The notes: a model not told the origin generated them from the letters alone. Positions 1 to 6,534 are shown, numbered from the stretch's first letter. The stretch: DNA of 7,790 nt from an uncultured Actinomycetes bacterium (GCA_937860175.1 CALMBJ010000267.1:1-7790), one strand, 5' to 3'. Translations and numbers: made by a program.

Positions 1-1
1 G

Positions 2-202
2 ATTAAGACCGCACCCAGTGGTTCTGCACCAACATTGCAGGTAGAGATCTGGGATGAAACCGGCGGAGTTTCGCTGCAGTTCTTAGGTCGTCGCGAGATT
101 GCAGGTCTTGAAGTTGGCTCTCAATTACGTGCCGAAGGCATGGTTGGTGAGGAAGAAGGATCTATGGTGATTCTTAATCCTTCTTACGAACTTCTTGTAT
201 AA
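2..202 (+). CDS. OB-fold nucleic-acid-binding domain protein, C-terminal part (5' end outside window)
   Basis: An open frame enters from the left edge and ends at TAA 200-202, giving the last 66 residues. The visible part alternates short strands: a LQVEIWDE strand, then GVSLQFLGRREIAGLEVGS, then LRAEGMVGEEEGSMVILNPSYELL to the end. The pattern of strand, 'FLGRR-I-G', 'G--L-AEG-V' and a final 'NP-YELL' matches the small (about 100-130 residue) actinobacterial OB-fold proteins annotated as nucleic-acid-binding. The family assignment is from memory of that motif; the exact role of these proteins is not established. The start and any upstream partner are not visible. The gene runs tail to tail into tadA, and its last 29 bases are also coding on the other strand. 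Confidence 0.72.
   Translation: MKTAPSGSAPTLQVEIWDETGGVSLQFLGRREIAGLEVGSQLRAEGMVGEEEGSMVILNPSYELLV
174..202. other. 29-base convergent coding overlap between the OB-fold gene and tadA
   Basis: The OB-fold gene stops at TAA 200-202, whereas tadA on the other strand continues to its TAA at 176-174. The shared bases encode the end of both proteins. No intrinsic terminator is seen on either side. Confidence 0.85.
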
Positions 203-632
203 AGCTCTTTATTAACTCACTCGATTCATCAGCTAATACACCTGCACGGACTTCGGTTCTAAAGGTGCTGCGTGGATCTCGCAATAAATCCCATACAGAG
301 CCAACCGCACCTGCTTTTTCATCCCAAGCGCCAAATACAACTGTTTGTAAACGAGATTGCGCAATTGCACCTGCACACATTGCACATGGCTCTAAGGTCA
401 CAACAAGTGTGTGATCTGTTAAGTGCCAATCCCCTAACTTCTCTGAAGCGCGACGTATCGCAACTATTTCTGCATGTGCCGTTGGATCATTATGAAGTTC
501 GCGTTCATTATGTCCAGTTGCAATCAACTCACCTGCCGCATTAAAGATTGCTGCACCAACTGGAACATCTCCACTCGCAACAGCTTTACGTGCCTGCTCT
601 AGAGCAACACGCATCATTTCAATATCGTTCAC
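174..632 (-). CDS. tadA: tRNA-specific adenosine deaminase TadA
   Basis: This cytoplasmic zinc deaminase converts adenosine-34 of the tRNA-Arg(ACG) anticodon to inosine, allowing wobble decoding of CGN arginine codons. The 152-residue product has the complete cytidine/deoxycytidylate deaminase signature: DPTAHAEI with zinc ligand His53 and proton-shuttling Glu55, and EPCAMCAGA with zinc ligands Cys83 and Cys86. The N-terminal 'GDVPVGAAIF' strand and the NERE--NDPTAH segment are typical of TadA rather than of free-base deaminases, and the length is normal. The start is GTG at 632-630, inside a GTGA overlap with the stop of the upstream TadA-associated gene, so translation is probably coupled. 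A GGAG lies 11 bases before the GTG. The 3' end overlaps the convergent OB-fold gene by 29 bases. Assignment is very secure; guanine or cytosine deaminase is unlikely given the motifs and the neighbour. Confidence 0.97.
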   Translation of the reverse strand: MNDIEMMRVALEQARKAVASGDVPVGAAIFNAAGELIATGHNERELHNDPTAHAEIVAIRRASEKLGDWHLTDHTLVVTLEPCAMCAGAIAQSRLQTVVFGAWDEKAGAVGSVWDLLRDPRSTFRTEVRAGVLADESSELIKSFIQEVRKKD

Positions 633-1162
633 AGATCCAAGAGCTCCGAAAACTCTTCTCCAAAACCAAGTCGTGCAGCGATCGCTTCTAACTGCTCATC
701 TGGAAACAACTCTTCATCATCACACAAAGCTGTCATTTCCATTTCATTTAAACCAAGGTCAGCCAGAATTGCTAGATGTCCGACCGGACCAGGTTCTTCA
801 TCCTCTTCTGGCATTGGAATATCTGCAATCTCTAACAACTCTTCTGCAACTGGATAATCTAACGCCGCGGTTGCATCGCTTAGGAAAAGTGAAATATGTG
901 AACCAAGTACACGAATCAAAATAAAAAACTCTTCATCAATTGCAATGAGTGCGATGGAGCCACCATTAGTTTGCTGTGATTTAAGTCTGGTAATTATTTG
1001 AGCGATGTCGTAAGGATCAGGCAAAGTGGCCAAGGTCCAACGGCCATCCTCATGCCAGGCGGCAACTGCGAAATCCATTTCATTTGTGAGGTCGCGCACT
1101 TCATCGCGGATATCGTCGAAGGATTCAATCTCTTCAACGAGCTCTTCTTCGAAATCGGACAT
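629..1162 (-). CDS. tRNA adenosine deaminase-associated protein (TIGR03941-type)
   Basis: A 177-residue, very acidic protein encoded immediately upstream of tadA. Its core matches the actinobacterial family known as 'putative tRNA adenosine deaminase-associated protein': FAVAAWHEDGRW (31-42), the LSDATAALD segment (94-102), PVGHLAILADLGL (126-138) and a C-terminal segment with CDDEELFPDEQL and IAARLGFGEEF (147-171). The biochemical role is unknown; the name rests on its conserved position next to tadA. Residues 1-30 are an acid-rich extension with 14 Asp/Glu against 2 Arg, and another acidic run lies at 119-123. The ATG at 1162-1160 is the longest start; Met29 (1078-1076) is an alternative that would begin at the conserved core, but neither has a strong Shine-Dalgarno site. 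The stop overlaps the tadA GTG by four bases (GTGA), so the two form a transcription and translation unit. Confidence 0.9.
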   Translation of the reverse strand: MSDFEEELVEEIESFDDIRDEVRDLTNEMDFAVAAWHEDGRWTLATLPDPYDIAQIITRLKSQQTNGGSIALIAIDEEFFILIRVLGSHISLFLSDATAALDYPVAEELLEIADIPMPEEDEEPGPVGHLAILADLGLNEMEMTALCDDEELFPDEQLEAIAARLGFGEEFSELLDL

Positions 1163-1216
1163 GGGCCCATACTTTCACTCATTGGAAAGGATTGAAACCC
1201 CTGTAAGGTAAGACCC
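1163..1216. promoter_or_regulatory. Divergent intergenic gap between the tadA unit and upp
   Basis: Only 54 bases separate the two divergent starts, so promoters for both directions must lie here or reach into the coding regions. I see TTGGAA at 1182-1187 and TTGAAA at 1192-1197, which resemble -35 hexamers on the plus strand. There is no convincing -10 box at the proper spacing, so I do not call a specific promoter. The downstream end holds the upp ribosome binding site. Confidence 0.4.
1205..1208 (+). promoter_or_regulatory. Ribosome binding site of upp
   Basis: AAGG lies 8 bases before the ATG at 1217, a normal Shine-Dalgarno spacing. It supports the 212-residue start. Confidence 0.6.
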
Positions 1217-1855
1217 ATGAAAGTACACGTTGCCAACCACCCTCTTATCAATCATAAATTGACGGTTTTGCGCGACGAACGCACCGATTCACCGACCTTC
1301 CGCCGCCTCGTTGAAGAGCTGGTCACGCTGCTGGCGTATGAAGCAACCCGAGATGTCAGAACTCATGAAGTTGAGATTAAGACCCCTGTGACAAAGACGG
1401 TCGGATTAAAGATGGCTGAACCGCGTCCAGTAGTTGTACCGATTTTGCGTGCAGGTCTTGGAATGCTCGAAGGAATGAGCAAGTTGGTTCCAACCGCTGA
1501 AGTTGGTTTCCTCGGAATGGTTCGCGATGAAAAAACTTTGGAAGCGAGCACATATGCAAACCGCCTTCCAGATGATCTATCAGGACGTCAGGTATTTGTC
1601 TTAGATCCGATGCTTGCAACTGGTGGAACCTTGATCATGGCATTCCATTATCTAATTGATCTTGGTGCAACTGATATCACTGCAATCTGCATCTTGTCTG
1701 CACCTGAAGGAATCGCAGCGGTTGAAAAAGAGTTTGCAAATAGCAAGGTGCCAATCACAATCGTTACCGGTGCCCTTGATGAAAAACTCAACGAGCATGG
1801 CTACATCGTTCCTGGTCTAGGTGACGCTGGCGATCGTCTATACGGAGTTGTGTAA
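1217..1855 (+). CDS. upp: Uracil phosphoribosyltransferase
   Basis: This cytoplasmic salvage enzyme makes UMP and pyrophosphate from uracil and PRPP. The 212-residue product is close to the usual length of about 208-210 and has all family landmarks. These are the N-terminal [13 protein letters not shown] segment (8-20), [15 protein letters not shown] (72-86), the RDEKTLE--TYANRLP loop (103-118), the PRPP-binding loop [11 protein letters not shown] (128-138) with the adjacent Asp-Pro, and the uracil-binding C-terminal segment [15 protein letters not shown] (196-210). It starts at ATG 1217 behind AAGG and ends with TAA directly against the ATG of the malic enzyme gene. It is the first gene of a three-gene plus-strand run and diverges from the tadA pair. 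No attenuator or PyrR-type leader can fit in the 54-base gap. Nothing in the sequence suggests loss of function. Confidence 0.97.
   Translation: MKVHVANHPLINHKLTVLRDERTDSPTFRRLVEELVTLLAYEATRDVRTHEVEIKTPVTKTVGLKMAEPRPVVVPILRAGLGMLEGMSKLVPTAEVGFLGMVRDEKTLEASTYANRLPDDLSGRQVFVLDPMLATGGTLIMAFHYLIDLGATDITAICILSAPEGIAAVEKEFANSKVPITIVTGALDEKLNEHGYIVPGLGDAGDRLYGVV
1844..1847 (+). promoter_or_regulatory. Ribosome binding site of the malic enzyme gene, inside upp
   Basis: GGAG lies within the last codons of upp, 8 bases before the ATG at 1856. It decides the start that abuts the upp stop (TAA then ATG) and implies that ribosomes finishing upp can re-initiate immediately. Confidence 0.6.
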
Positions 1856-3235
1856 ATGGCATCAACCTCACCCGGATACGGAATCACAATCCGTGTTGAA
1901 GGCGCCCCGGATGTTCAACCTGTAGCTCTTGCAACAACGGTAATCACCGGTGCCGGTGCAACCATTACTGCGCTTGATGTTGTTGAATCATTGTTGGAAA
2001 AAGTTGTTATCGATATTACCTGCGACACCATCGATTCAGATCATGCAGATCAAATTACTCTTGCAATCTCTGCACACCCAGAACTAACTGTTCGCAAAGT
2101 AAGTGATCGAACATTCTTGCTCCACCTTGGTGGAAAGATCGAGATCTCTTCCAAGGTTCCGCTAAAGACCCGCGATGATTTATCTCGCGCCTACACACCT
2201 GGTGTTGCACGTATCTGTCAGGCAATCGCCGCAGACCCATCAGATGCTCGCCGCCTTACTATTAAGCGCAATACAGTGGCTGTAGTTACCGATGGATCAG
2301 CGGTTTTGGGCCTCGGAAACATTGGTCCGGCAGCGGCTCTGCCCGTTATGGAGGGAAAGGCCGCACTCTTTAAGCGCTTTGCCGATGTTGATGCATGGCC
2401 GGTATGCCTAGATACCCAGGATGTTGATGAAATTGTTCGCACAGTTCAGTTGATCGCACCCGTGTACGGTGGAATCAATCTAGAAGATATCTCAGCACCG
2501 CGTTGCTTTGAAGTTGAGCGACGTTTACGTGAGCTTCTGGATATTCCTGTTTTCCATGATGATCAACACGGAACAGCGATCGTTGTTCTAGCCGCACTTC
2601 GTAACGCTCTGCGTTTAGTAAAGAAGGATCTCAAGGATACAAAGATTGTCCTTAGTGGTGCCGGAGCTGCCGGTACCGCAATTGCACGTTTGTTGGTGCG
2701 AAGCGGTGCGGTAAACATTATTGGTTTTGATAAGGATGGAGTTATTTGCAAATCAACTCCAAATCTAAATGATGAGATGCGCACCTGGTTTATTGATAAC
2801 TGTAACCCACAAGATTTCCGTGGCAATATCTCAGAAGCGATGAAGGATGCAGACATCTTTATTGGAGTAAGTGCGCCAAATGTATTGACTGAAGCAGATG
2901 TTGCATCAATGGCACCTAAATCAATTATCTTTGCACTAGCTAATCCAGATCCAGAGATTGATCCTGTGATCTCTCGTAAATACGCAGCTGTTGTTGCAAC
3001 CGGACGTAGCGATCAGCCAAACCAAATCAACAACGTGCTTGCCTTTCCTGGAATTTTCCGTGGTTTGCTCGATGCAAATGCGCACAAGATTTCAGATGAG
3101 ATGCTTGTTGCAGCGGCTGAAGCGATTGCAGATTGCGTTTCACCTGAACAACTCAACGCATCCTTCATTGTTCCCAGCGTCTTTGATGCAAATGTAGTAA
3201 AGGCAGTGGCCGCAGCGGTTAAGAAGTCAGTGTGA
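1856..3235 (+). CDS. NAD(P)-dependent malic enzyme with N-terminal ACT domain
   Basis: The product (459 residues) oxidatively decarboxylates malate to pyruvate and CO2, linking the TCA cycle to pyruvate and reducing power. Residues about 8-90 form an ACT-type regulatory domain (YGITIRVEG strand, then 'VTTV-GAGATI-ALDV'), which in related proteins binds small ligands; the ligand here is unknown. The catalytic domain follows: AYTPGVARIC (112-121), GNIGPAAALPVMEGKA with general-base candidate Lys168, INLEDI (207-212), the metal-binding segment FHDDQHGTA (233-241), the Rossmann loop GAGAAG (268-273), ALANPDPEI (360-368) and the SD-PNQINNVLAFPG segment (385-399). An acidic residue (Asp292) ends the second Rossmann strand, but cofactor choice between NAD and NADP cannot be settled from this. 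It is the short bacterial type without a phosphotransacetylase tail. One oddity is SDQPNQ, where most relatives have SDYPNQ or SDFPNQ. It abuts upp and overlaps the DedA gene by four bases. Confidence 0.95.
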   Translation: MASTSPGYGITIRVEGAPDVQPVALATTVITGAGATITALDVVESLLEKVVIDITCDTIDSDHADQITLAISAHPELTVRKVSDRTFLLHLGGKIEISSKVPLKTRDDLSRAYTPGVARICQAIAADPSDARRLTIKRNTVAVVTDGSAVLGLGNIGPAAALPVMEGKAALFKRFADVDAWPVCLDTQDVDEIVRTVQLIAPVYGGINLEDISAPRCFEVERRLRELLDIPVFHDDQHGTAIVVLAALRNALRLVKKDLKDTKIVLSGAGAAGTAIARLLVRSGAVNIIGFDKDGVICKSTPNLNDEMRTWFIDNCNPQDFRGNISEAMKDADIFIGVSAPNVLTEADVASMAPKSIIFALANPDPEIDPVISRKYAAVVATGRSDQPNQINNVLAFPGIFRGLLDANAHKISDEMLVAAAEAIADCVSPEQLNASFIVPSVFDANVVKAVAAAVKKSV

Positions 3236-3855
3236 TTGAGCTAGCGGCAACTTTTGATCAACAGTTTGCCACCTTCGCACCTATTTTTGTTTACCTTCTA
3301 GCGGGCGGAATTGTCTTTGCCCAAGCCGCCTTTTTACCCGCTTTTTTCCTACCCGGAAGCTCAATTCTCTTTAGTGCAGGGCTAGTTGCCTCATCCGGTC
3401 GAGATGTAAGCATCTTCAATGTAACGCTGGTCATTTTCCTCGCCGCTGCCATCGGTAATCAGGTTGGCTACGCGCTTGGTCGCAAGATTGGTAGACCCTT
3501 ACTAGACCGACATAAGGGCCCAAAGATTCAAAAGGTTGTTACTAGATCTGAAACCTTCTATAAGAGAAATGGTTGGTGGTCAGTTTTTGCCGCACGATTT
3601 ATTCCGTGGGTAAGAACCTTTGTTCCCACAATTGCTGGTGCTTCAAAGATGAACTACTACAGTTTTTCTTCGGCAAACTTAGCTGGAGCATTGGTTTGGG
3701 GAGTTGGCATCACTTTGGCTGGTTACTACACAGCCACTCTTCCTTGGGTAGAAACCTGGACCTACTCAATCGCAGCTTTCTTTATTATCGCTTCGATTAT
3801 TTCCGCACTCGTTGATTACCTACGCCACCGGCAACAACGCCCGCGTAAGTCATAA
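3232..3855 (+). CDS. DedA family (VTT domain) integral membrane protein
   Basis: A 207-residue polytopic inner-membrane protein of the DedA/SNARE-associated (VTT) family, implicated in lipid scrambling, proton-motive-force maintenance and envelope integrity. Visible landmarks are the re-entrant hairpin PAFFLPGSSILFSAG (36-50), the GNQVGYALGRKIGRP loop (75-89), and FAARFIPWVRTFVPTIAGASKMNY (119-142), which holds the conserved arginines Arg122 and Arg128 six residues apart. Hydrophobic helices follow at roughly 147-168 and 176-196, with a basic tail. The spacing matches the essential residues I recall from E. coli YqjA (Glu39/Asp51, Arg130/Arg136). Here the acidic pair positions carry Gln31 and Ser43, so both acids are absent. 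The GTG start overlaps the malic enzyme TGA (GTGA, 3232-3235). The last 59 bases overlap the convergent DUF606 gene. Family is secure; transported substrate is unknown. Confidence 0.92.
   Translation: MIELAATFDQQFATFAPIFVYLLAGGIVFAQAAFLPAFFLPGSSILFSAGLVASSGRDVSIFNVTLVIFLAAAIGNQVGYALGRKIGRPLLDRHKGPKIQKVVTRSETFYKRNGWWSVFAARFIPWVRTFVPTIAGASKMNYYSFSSANLAGALVWGVGITLAGYYTATLPWVETWTYSIAAFFIIASIISALVDYLRHRQQRPRKS
3797..3855. other. 59-base convergent coding overlap between the DedA and DUF606 genes
   Basis: The DedA stop codon is at 3853-3855 (TAA) while the minus-strand DUF606 frame runs on to its TAA at 3799-3797. Both frames are open through the interval, so the 3' ends of the two genes are coded on opposite strands of the same DNA. 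No hairpin-plus-T-run terminator is visible in or next to it. Confidence 0.85.
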
Positions 3856-4726
3856 CAATTCCAGTAACTAAGTAAGCACTTACGCTGACACCCTTTGTTG
3901 GTGAGACTAGATCAATAATCAAAGAGCCAACTAGCTGTCCACCAACACTAAAGAGAGTAAAGGTCAATACACCTAGGTGCTGCACAATGGTTGAGGTAAA
4001 GGCGATGTAAATGACGCCAATAACTCCGCCGGTATAGATCCACCATGGCCCACTTGGTAGTGGTGACAATTCATTTTTTCCAAGAAGTATTCCGGCAATA
4101 ATCAAGATAAGCAGAAATGAAGTACCTGTAATGAAATTAAGTAATGAGGTTGTAAAGCTTTGATGAGAATGTTCGTTGATTTGACCATTTAACGCACGTT
4201 GCACACCAACAATCGCACCCGCTACCCCGCCTGCCGTTACTGCAAAGATAGAAAGGTTGTTGGCATCAATTCGATCCCATACCGAAACTAAGACCGCCAA
4301 AACCGTTAAAAAGGCTGCTAATACACGCCTTGGCGAGATGAGCTTCTTTCCCCCACCGGTTAAGCCAATTCGATCGACGATAAGTGACATGGCGGTTTGA
4401 CCGGCAATTGAAGCAACTGAATAAATCGCAACACCGATCAATGGAACGATCTGTGTTTGAATTGCTACAAAGCTTCCGCCTAGTGCACCTGCAAACAACT
4501 TCCAGCGGGCAATCTCTTTATTTGCAACAGCTCTGCGCAGGTTCTTGATTCCCTCTTTTATCTTTGAGTTAAACAGAGTAATAACAAAGATGATTAAAAG
4601 ACCTGAGCCAAAGGAGACCAGGGCGGCTTGCAGCCCGTTATCTAACCGATCAGAGAGCTCTCCGTTGGCGCGGGCCTGCAGTGCAATCATCGCTCCTGAA
4701 AGGGCTGCCAATAGATCTAAACGCAT
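3797..4726 (-). CDS. DUF606/YdcZ-type DMT-superfamily membrane protein, two tandem repeats
   Basis: A 309-residue protein with about ten hydrophobic segments, built of two homologous halves. The halves can be aligned by eye: ALQARANGELSDRL (15-28) with GVQRALNGQINEHS (174-187); ALVSFGSGLLIIFVI (35-49) with SLLNFITGTSFLLIL (194-208); and the segment from Trp75 to Leu122 with Trp228 to Pro276, which share W---G--GG/G---A--T-IV--LGV and GQ---SLI-D. This is the DUF606 (YdcZ) branch of the drug/metabolite transporter superfamily, whose single-repeat members usually act as pairs; here the pair is fused. Substrate is unknown. The ATG lies 14 bases after the ABC-F stop, preceded by AGGA at 7 bases, so it is probably co-transcribed with that gene. 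The C-terminus overlaps the convergent DedA gene. Confidence 0.88.
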   Translation of the reverse strand: MRLDLLAALSGAMIALQARANGELSDRLDNGLQAALVSFGSGLLIIFVITLFNSKIKEGIKNLRRAVANKEIARWKLFAGALGGSFVAIQTQIVPLIGVAIYSVASIAGQTAMSLIVDRIGLTGGGKKLISPRRVLAAFLTVLAVLVSVWDRIDANNLSIFAVTAGGVAGAIVGVQRALNGQINEHSHQSFTTSLLNFITGTSFLLILIIAGILLGKNELSPLPSGPWWIYTGGVIGVIYIAFTSTIVQHLGVLTFTLFSVGGQLVGSLIIDLVSPTKGVSVSAYLVTGIVMTYAGVVAGGVGNQRVRK

Positions 4727-4733
4727 TAAAAGA

Positions 4734-4737
4734 TCCT
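4734..4737 (-). promoter_or_regulatory. Ribosome binding site of the DUF606 gene
   Basis: Read on the minus strand, AGGA lies 7 bases before the ATG at 4726-4724, in the 14-base gap after the ABC-F stop. This supports the chosen start. Confidence 0.5.
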
Positions 4738-4740
4738 AAC

Positions 4741-6510
4741 TCAGCCTTCAAGAGAAAGAGTGAGCTGTAGCCATTCCTCCTCTAACTTTGCTTTCTCTGC
4801 TTGTAACTCTGTTAACTCCTTTGCGATTGCAATCAAACGTTCTGCATCAAAGGCAGAGCTTTCCTGCTCTGCAATAAGTGCAACAACCCTTGAATCACAC
4901 TTTTCCATCTGTCGCTCTAGCCGAGTTATGTCCTTTTTTATTTGACGTTCCTCTGCGGCATTTGATGACTTCTTCTCTTTTACAGGACCAGTCTGAGCTG
5001 CAATTGATTCCGCACGTAGCTCAAGGTACTCATCTACCGCTCTTGGTAGATCACGAACCTTTTTGTCGCCTAGTAAACCAACAAAGCGATCGCAGACCCG
5101 CTCTAAGAAATACCTATCGTGCGAGATAACAATGAGCGTTCCGCCATAACTATCGAGCAAATCCTCTAGCTCTGTGAGGGTTTCAATATCAAAATCATTT
5201 GTTGGCTCATCAAGTAGCAAAACATTTGGGCTATCCATCAATAAACGAGTTAGCTGTAAGCGACGTCTTTCTCCGCCCGATAAATCTCCAACTGGGGTCC
5301 ATTGTGATTCGCGATCAAAACCTAAACGCTCACATAATTGAGAGGCCGATAGTTCACGTCCGCCGCCGATTTCAACCCGGTTGGCAACCTTTTCCACCGC
5401 TTCAAGAACACGCCATGTTGGATCTAGCTCATCAAGATGCTGAGTTAAGAAGGCCGCCTTTACCGTCACGCCAGTTACGAGCTTTCCTGCTGTAGGTGCG
5501 ATCTCACCAGTTAGGGTTTTCATCAAGGTTGTTTTGCCAGCACCGTTTACTCCAACGATTCCAATACGATCGCCAGGACCGACATTCCAATAAAGATCAT
5601 CAATTAACTCTTTATCGCCCAGCTTTACCTGCACATGGTGAGCTTCATACACCGTTTTTCCAAGGCGATTAAGTGCAAACTTGAGAAGTTCACCTTGATC
5701 ACGCGGTGCGGGCTCATCTGCGATCAAAACATTTGCAGCATCAATTCGAAACTTTGGCTTTGATGTTCGTGCTGGTGCTCCGCGACGAAGCCAGGCAAGC
5801 TCCTTCTTGATCAACATATTTCGACGTTGATCCATTACCGCTGCTTGACGTGATCGCTCAGCCTTTGAAAGAACAAATGCGCTGTAACCACCGTCGTACT
5901 CTTCAACCTTGCCCTCTACAACTTCCCATGTTCGGTCTGTAACCGCATCTAAGAACCATCTATCGTGAGTTACGACAACTACTGCGAGTCCGCGTCGTTT
6001 GTTGATGTATGAAGCAAGCCAAGCAACTCCCTCAACATCTAAGTGGTTGGTTGGCTCATCAAGCAAAATCAAATCAAGCTCATTAATCAATAGCTTTGCT
6101 AAACCAACTCGGCGACGTTCTCCACCCGATAACTGTCCGAACTTGCGATCAAAGATGTGATCATCAAAGCTGCCAAACAAACCAGTAAAAACTTCACGAA
6201 TATTTGGATCACTTGCCCATTCATGCTTTTGTGCATCACCTAAAACAACTTCGCCTACTGTGCTTTCAGGGTTTGCAAGATCTACTTGAGATAACAAGCC
6301 AATCTTTGCTGAGTTAGATTTTGTTACTCGGCCTGAATCTGGAGGCTCAATGCCAGCCATGACCTTCATCAAGGTACTTTTTCCCGAACCATTTCGGCCA
6401 ACTATTCCGATTCGATCACCTTCGGAGACGCCAAGTGAGACACCTACTAAAAGCTCTTTAATATCAAAGGCTTTAGAGACATCCTCGATGTTTACAACAT
6501 TGCGCGCCAC
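4741..6510 (-). CDS. ABC-F family ATPase, Uup-like
   Basis: A soluble 589-residue protein with two ABC ATPase domains and no membrane segments, the hallmark of ABC-F proteins that act on ribosomes or, for Uup, on translation and DNA-related processes. Domain 1 has Walker A GRNGSGKS (38-45), signature LSGGE (127-131), Walker B LILLDEP with Glu152, and switch His182. The charged inter-domain linker (about 210-258, with KKELAWLRRGAPARTSKPK) follows. Domain 2 has Walker A GVNGAGKT (320-327), LSGGE (410-414), LLLDEPTND with Glu435, and His464. A C-terminal charged coiled coil (about 515-585) and the TNDFDIETL motif point to the Uup branch rather than to EttA or antibiotic-resistance ABC-F. Both catalytic sites look intact. 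The start is GTG at 6510-6508; no in-frame start lies just upstream. It leads the unit with the DUF606 gene and diverges from kynureninase across 24 bases. Confidence 0.94.
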   Translation of the reverse strand: MARNVVNIEDVSKAFDIKELLVGVSLGVSEGDRIGIVGRNGSGKSTLMKVMAGIEPPDSGRVTKSNSAKIGLLSQVDLANPESTVGEVVLGDAQKHEWASDPNIREVFTGLFGSFDDHIFDRKFGQLSGGERRRVGLAKLLINELDLILLDEPTNHLDVEGVAWLASYINKRRGLAVVVVTHDRWFLDAVTDRTWEVVEGKVEEYDGGYSAFVLSKAERSRQAAVMDQRRNMLIKKELAWLRRGAPARTSKPKFRIDAANVLIADEPAPRDQGELLKFALNRLGKTVYEAHHVQVKLGDKELIDDLYWNVGPGDRIGIVGVNGAGKTTLMKTLTGEIAPTAGKLVTGVTVKAAFLTQHLDELDPTWRVLEAVEKVANRVEIGGGRELSASQLCERLGFDRESQWTPVGDLSGGERRRLQLTRLLMDSPNVLLLDEPTNDFDIETLTELEDLLDSYGGTLIVISHDRYFLERVCDRFVGLLGDKKVRDLPRAVDEYLELRAESIAAQTGPVKEKKSSNAAEERQIKKDITRLERQMEKCDSRVVALIAEQESSAFDAERLIAIAKELTELQAEKAKLEEEWLQLTLSLEG

Positions 6511-6534
6511 GGTAGGAGAGCGTACCTTTCCCTC
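6511..6534. promoter_or_regulatory. 24-base divergent gap between the ABC-F and kynureninase genes
   Basis: This very short gap must serve both directions. On the plus strand TAGGAGAG has its AGGAG at 6514-6518, 16 bases before the kynureninase ATG. On the minus strand GGAAAGG sits 14 bases before the ABC-F GTG. Both Shine-Dalgarno-like runs are farther away than usual, each lying beside the opposite gene's start. Promoters must lie inside the neighbouring coding sequences; no convincing -35/-10 pair could be picked out. Confidence 0.5.

Noticed and set aside
272..544. Plus-strand open frame of 90 codons inside tadA
   Set aside because: It is the antisense shadow of a well-identified gene, with low-complexity His/Leu/Gln-rich translation and no start context or family resemblance.
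1161..1170. Perfect 10-base palindrome ATGGGCCCAT at the start codon of the TadA-associated gene, considered as an operator
   Set aside because: Too short and without a spacer or repeated half-site; a single 10-base palindrome is expected by chance, and it is largely explained by the start codon.
1182..1210. Possible sigma-70 promoter for upp using TTGGAA or TTGAAA as -35
   Set aside because: No acceptable -10 hexamer at 16-18 bases; leaving only the gap itself annotated.
1..1389. The string GATTAAGACC occurs at both 1-10 and near 1375, considered as a repeat
   Set aside because: Both copies are ordinary codons (Ile-Lys-Thr) in unrelated genes; similarity stops after about 10 bases.
5199..5495. 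Plus-strand open frame of 98 codons opposite the ABC-F gene
   Set aside because: Shadow of the second ATPase domain, which has intact motifs on the other strand.
4741..6510. ABC-F gene considered as an antibiotic-resistance determinant
   Set aside because: The C-terminal coiled coil and the TNDFDIETL motif fit the housekeeping Uup branch, and nothing such as an attenuator leader is present in the 24-base upstream gap.
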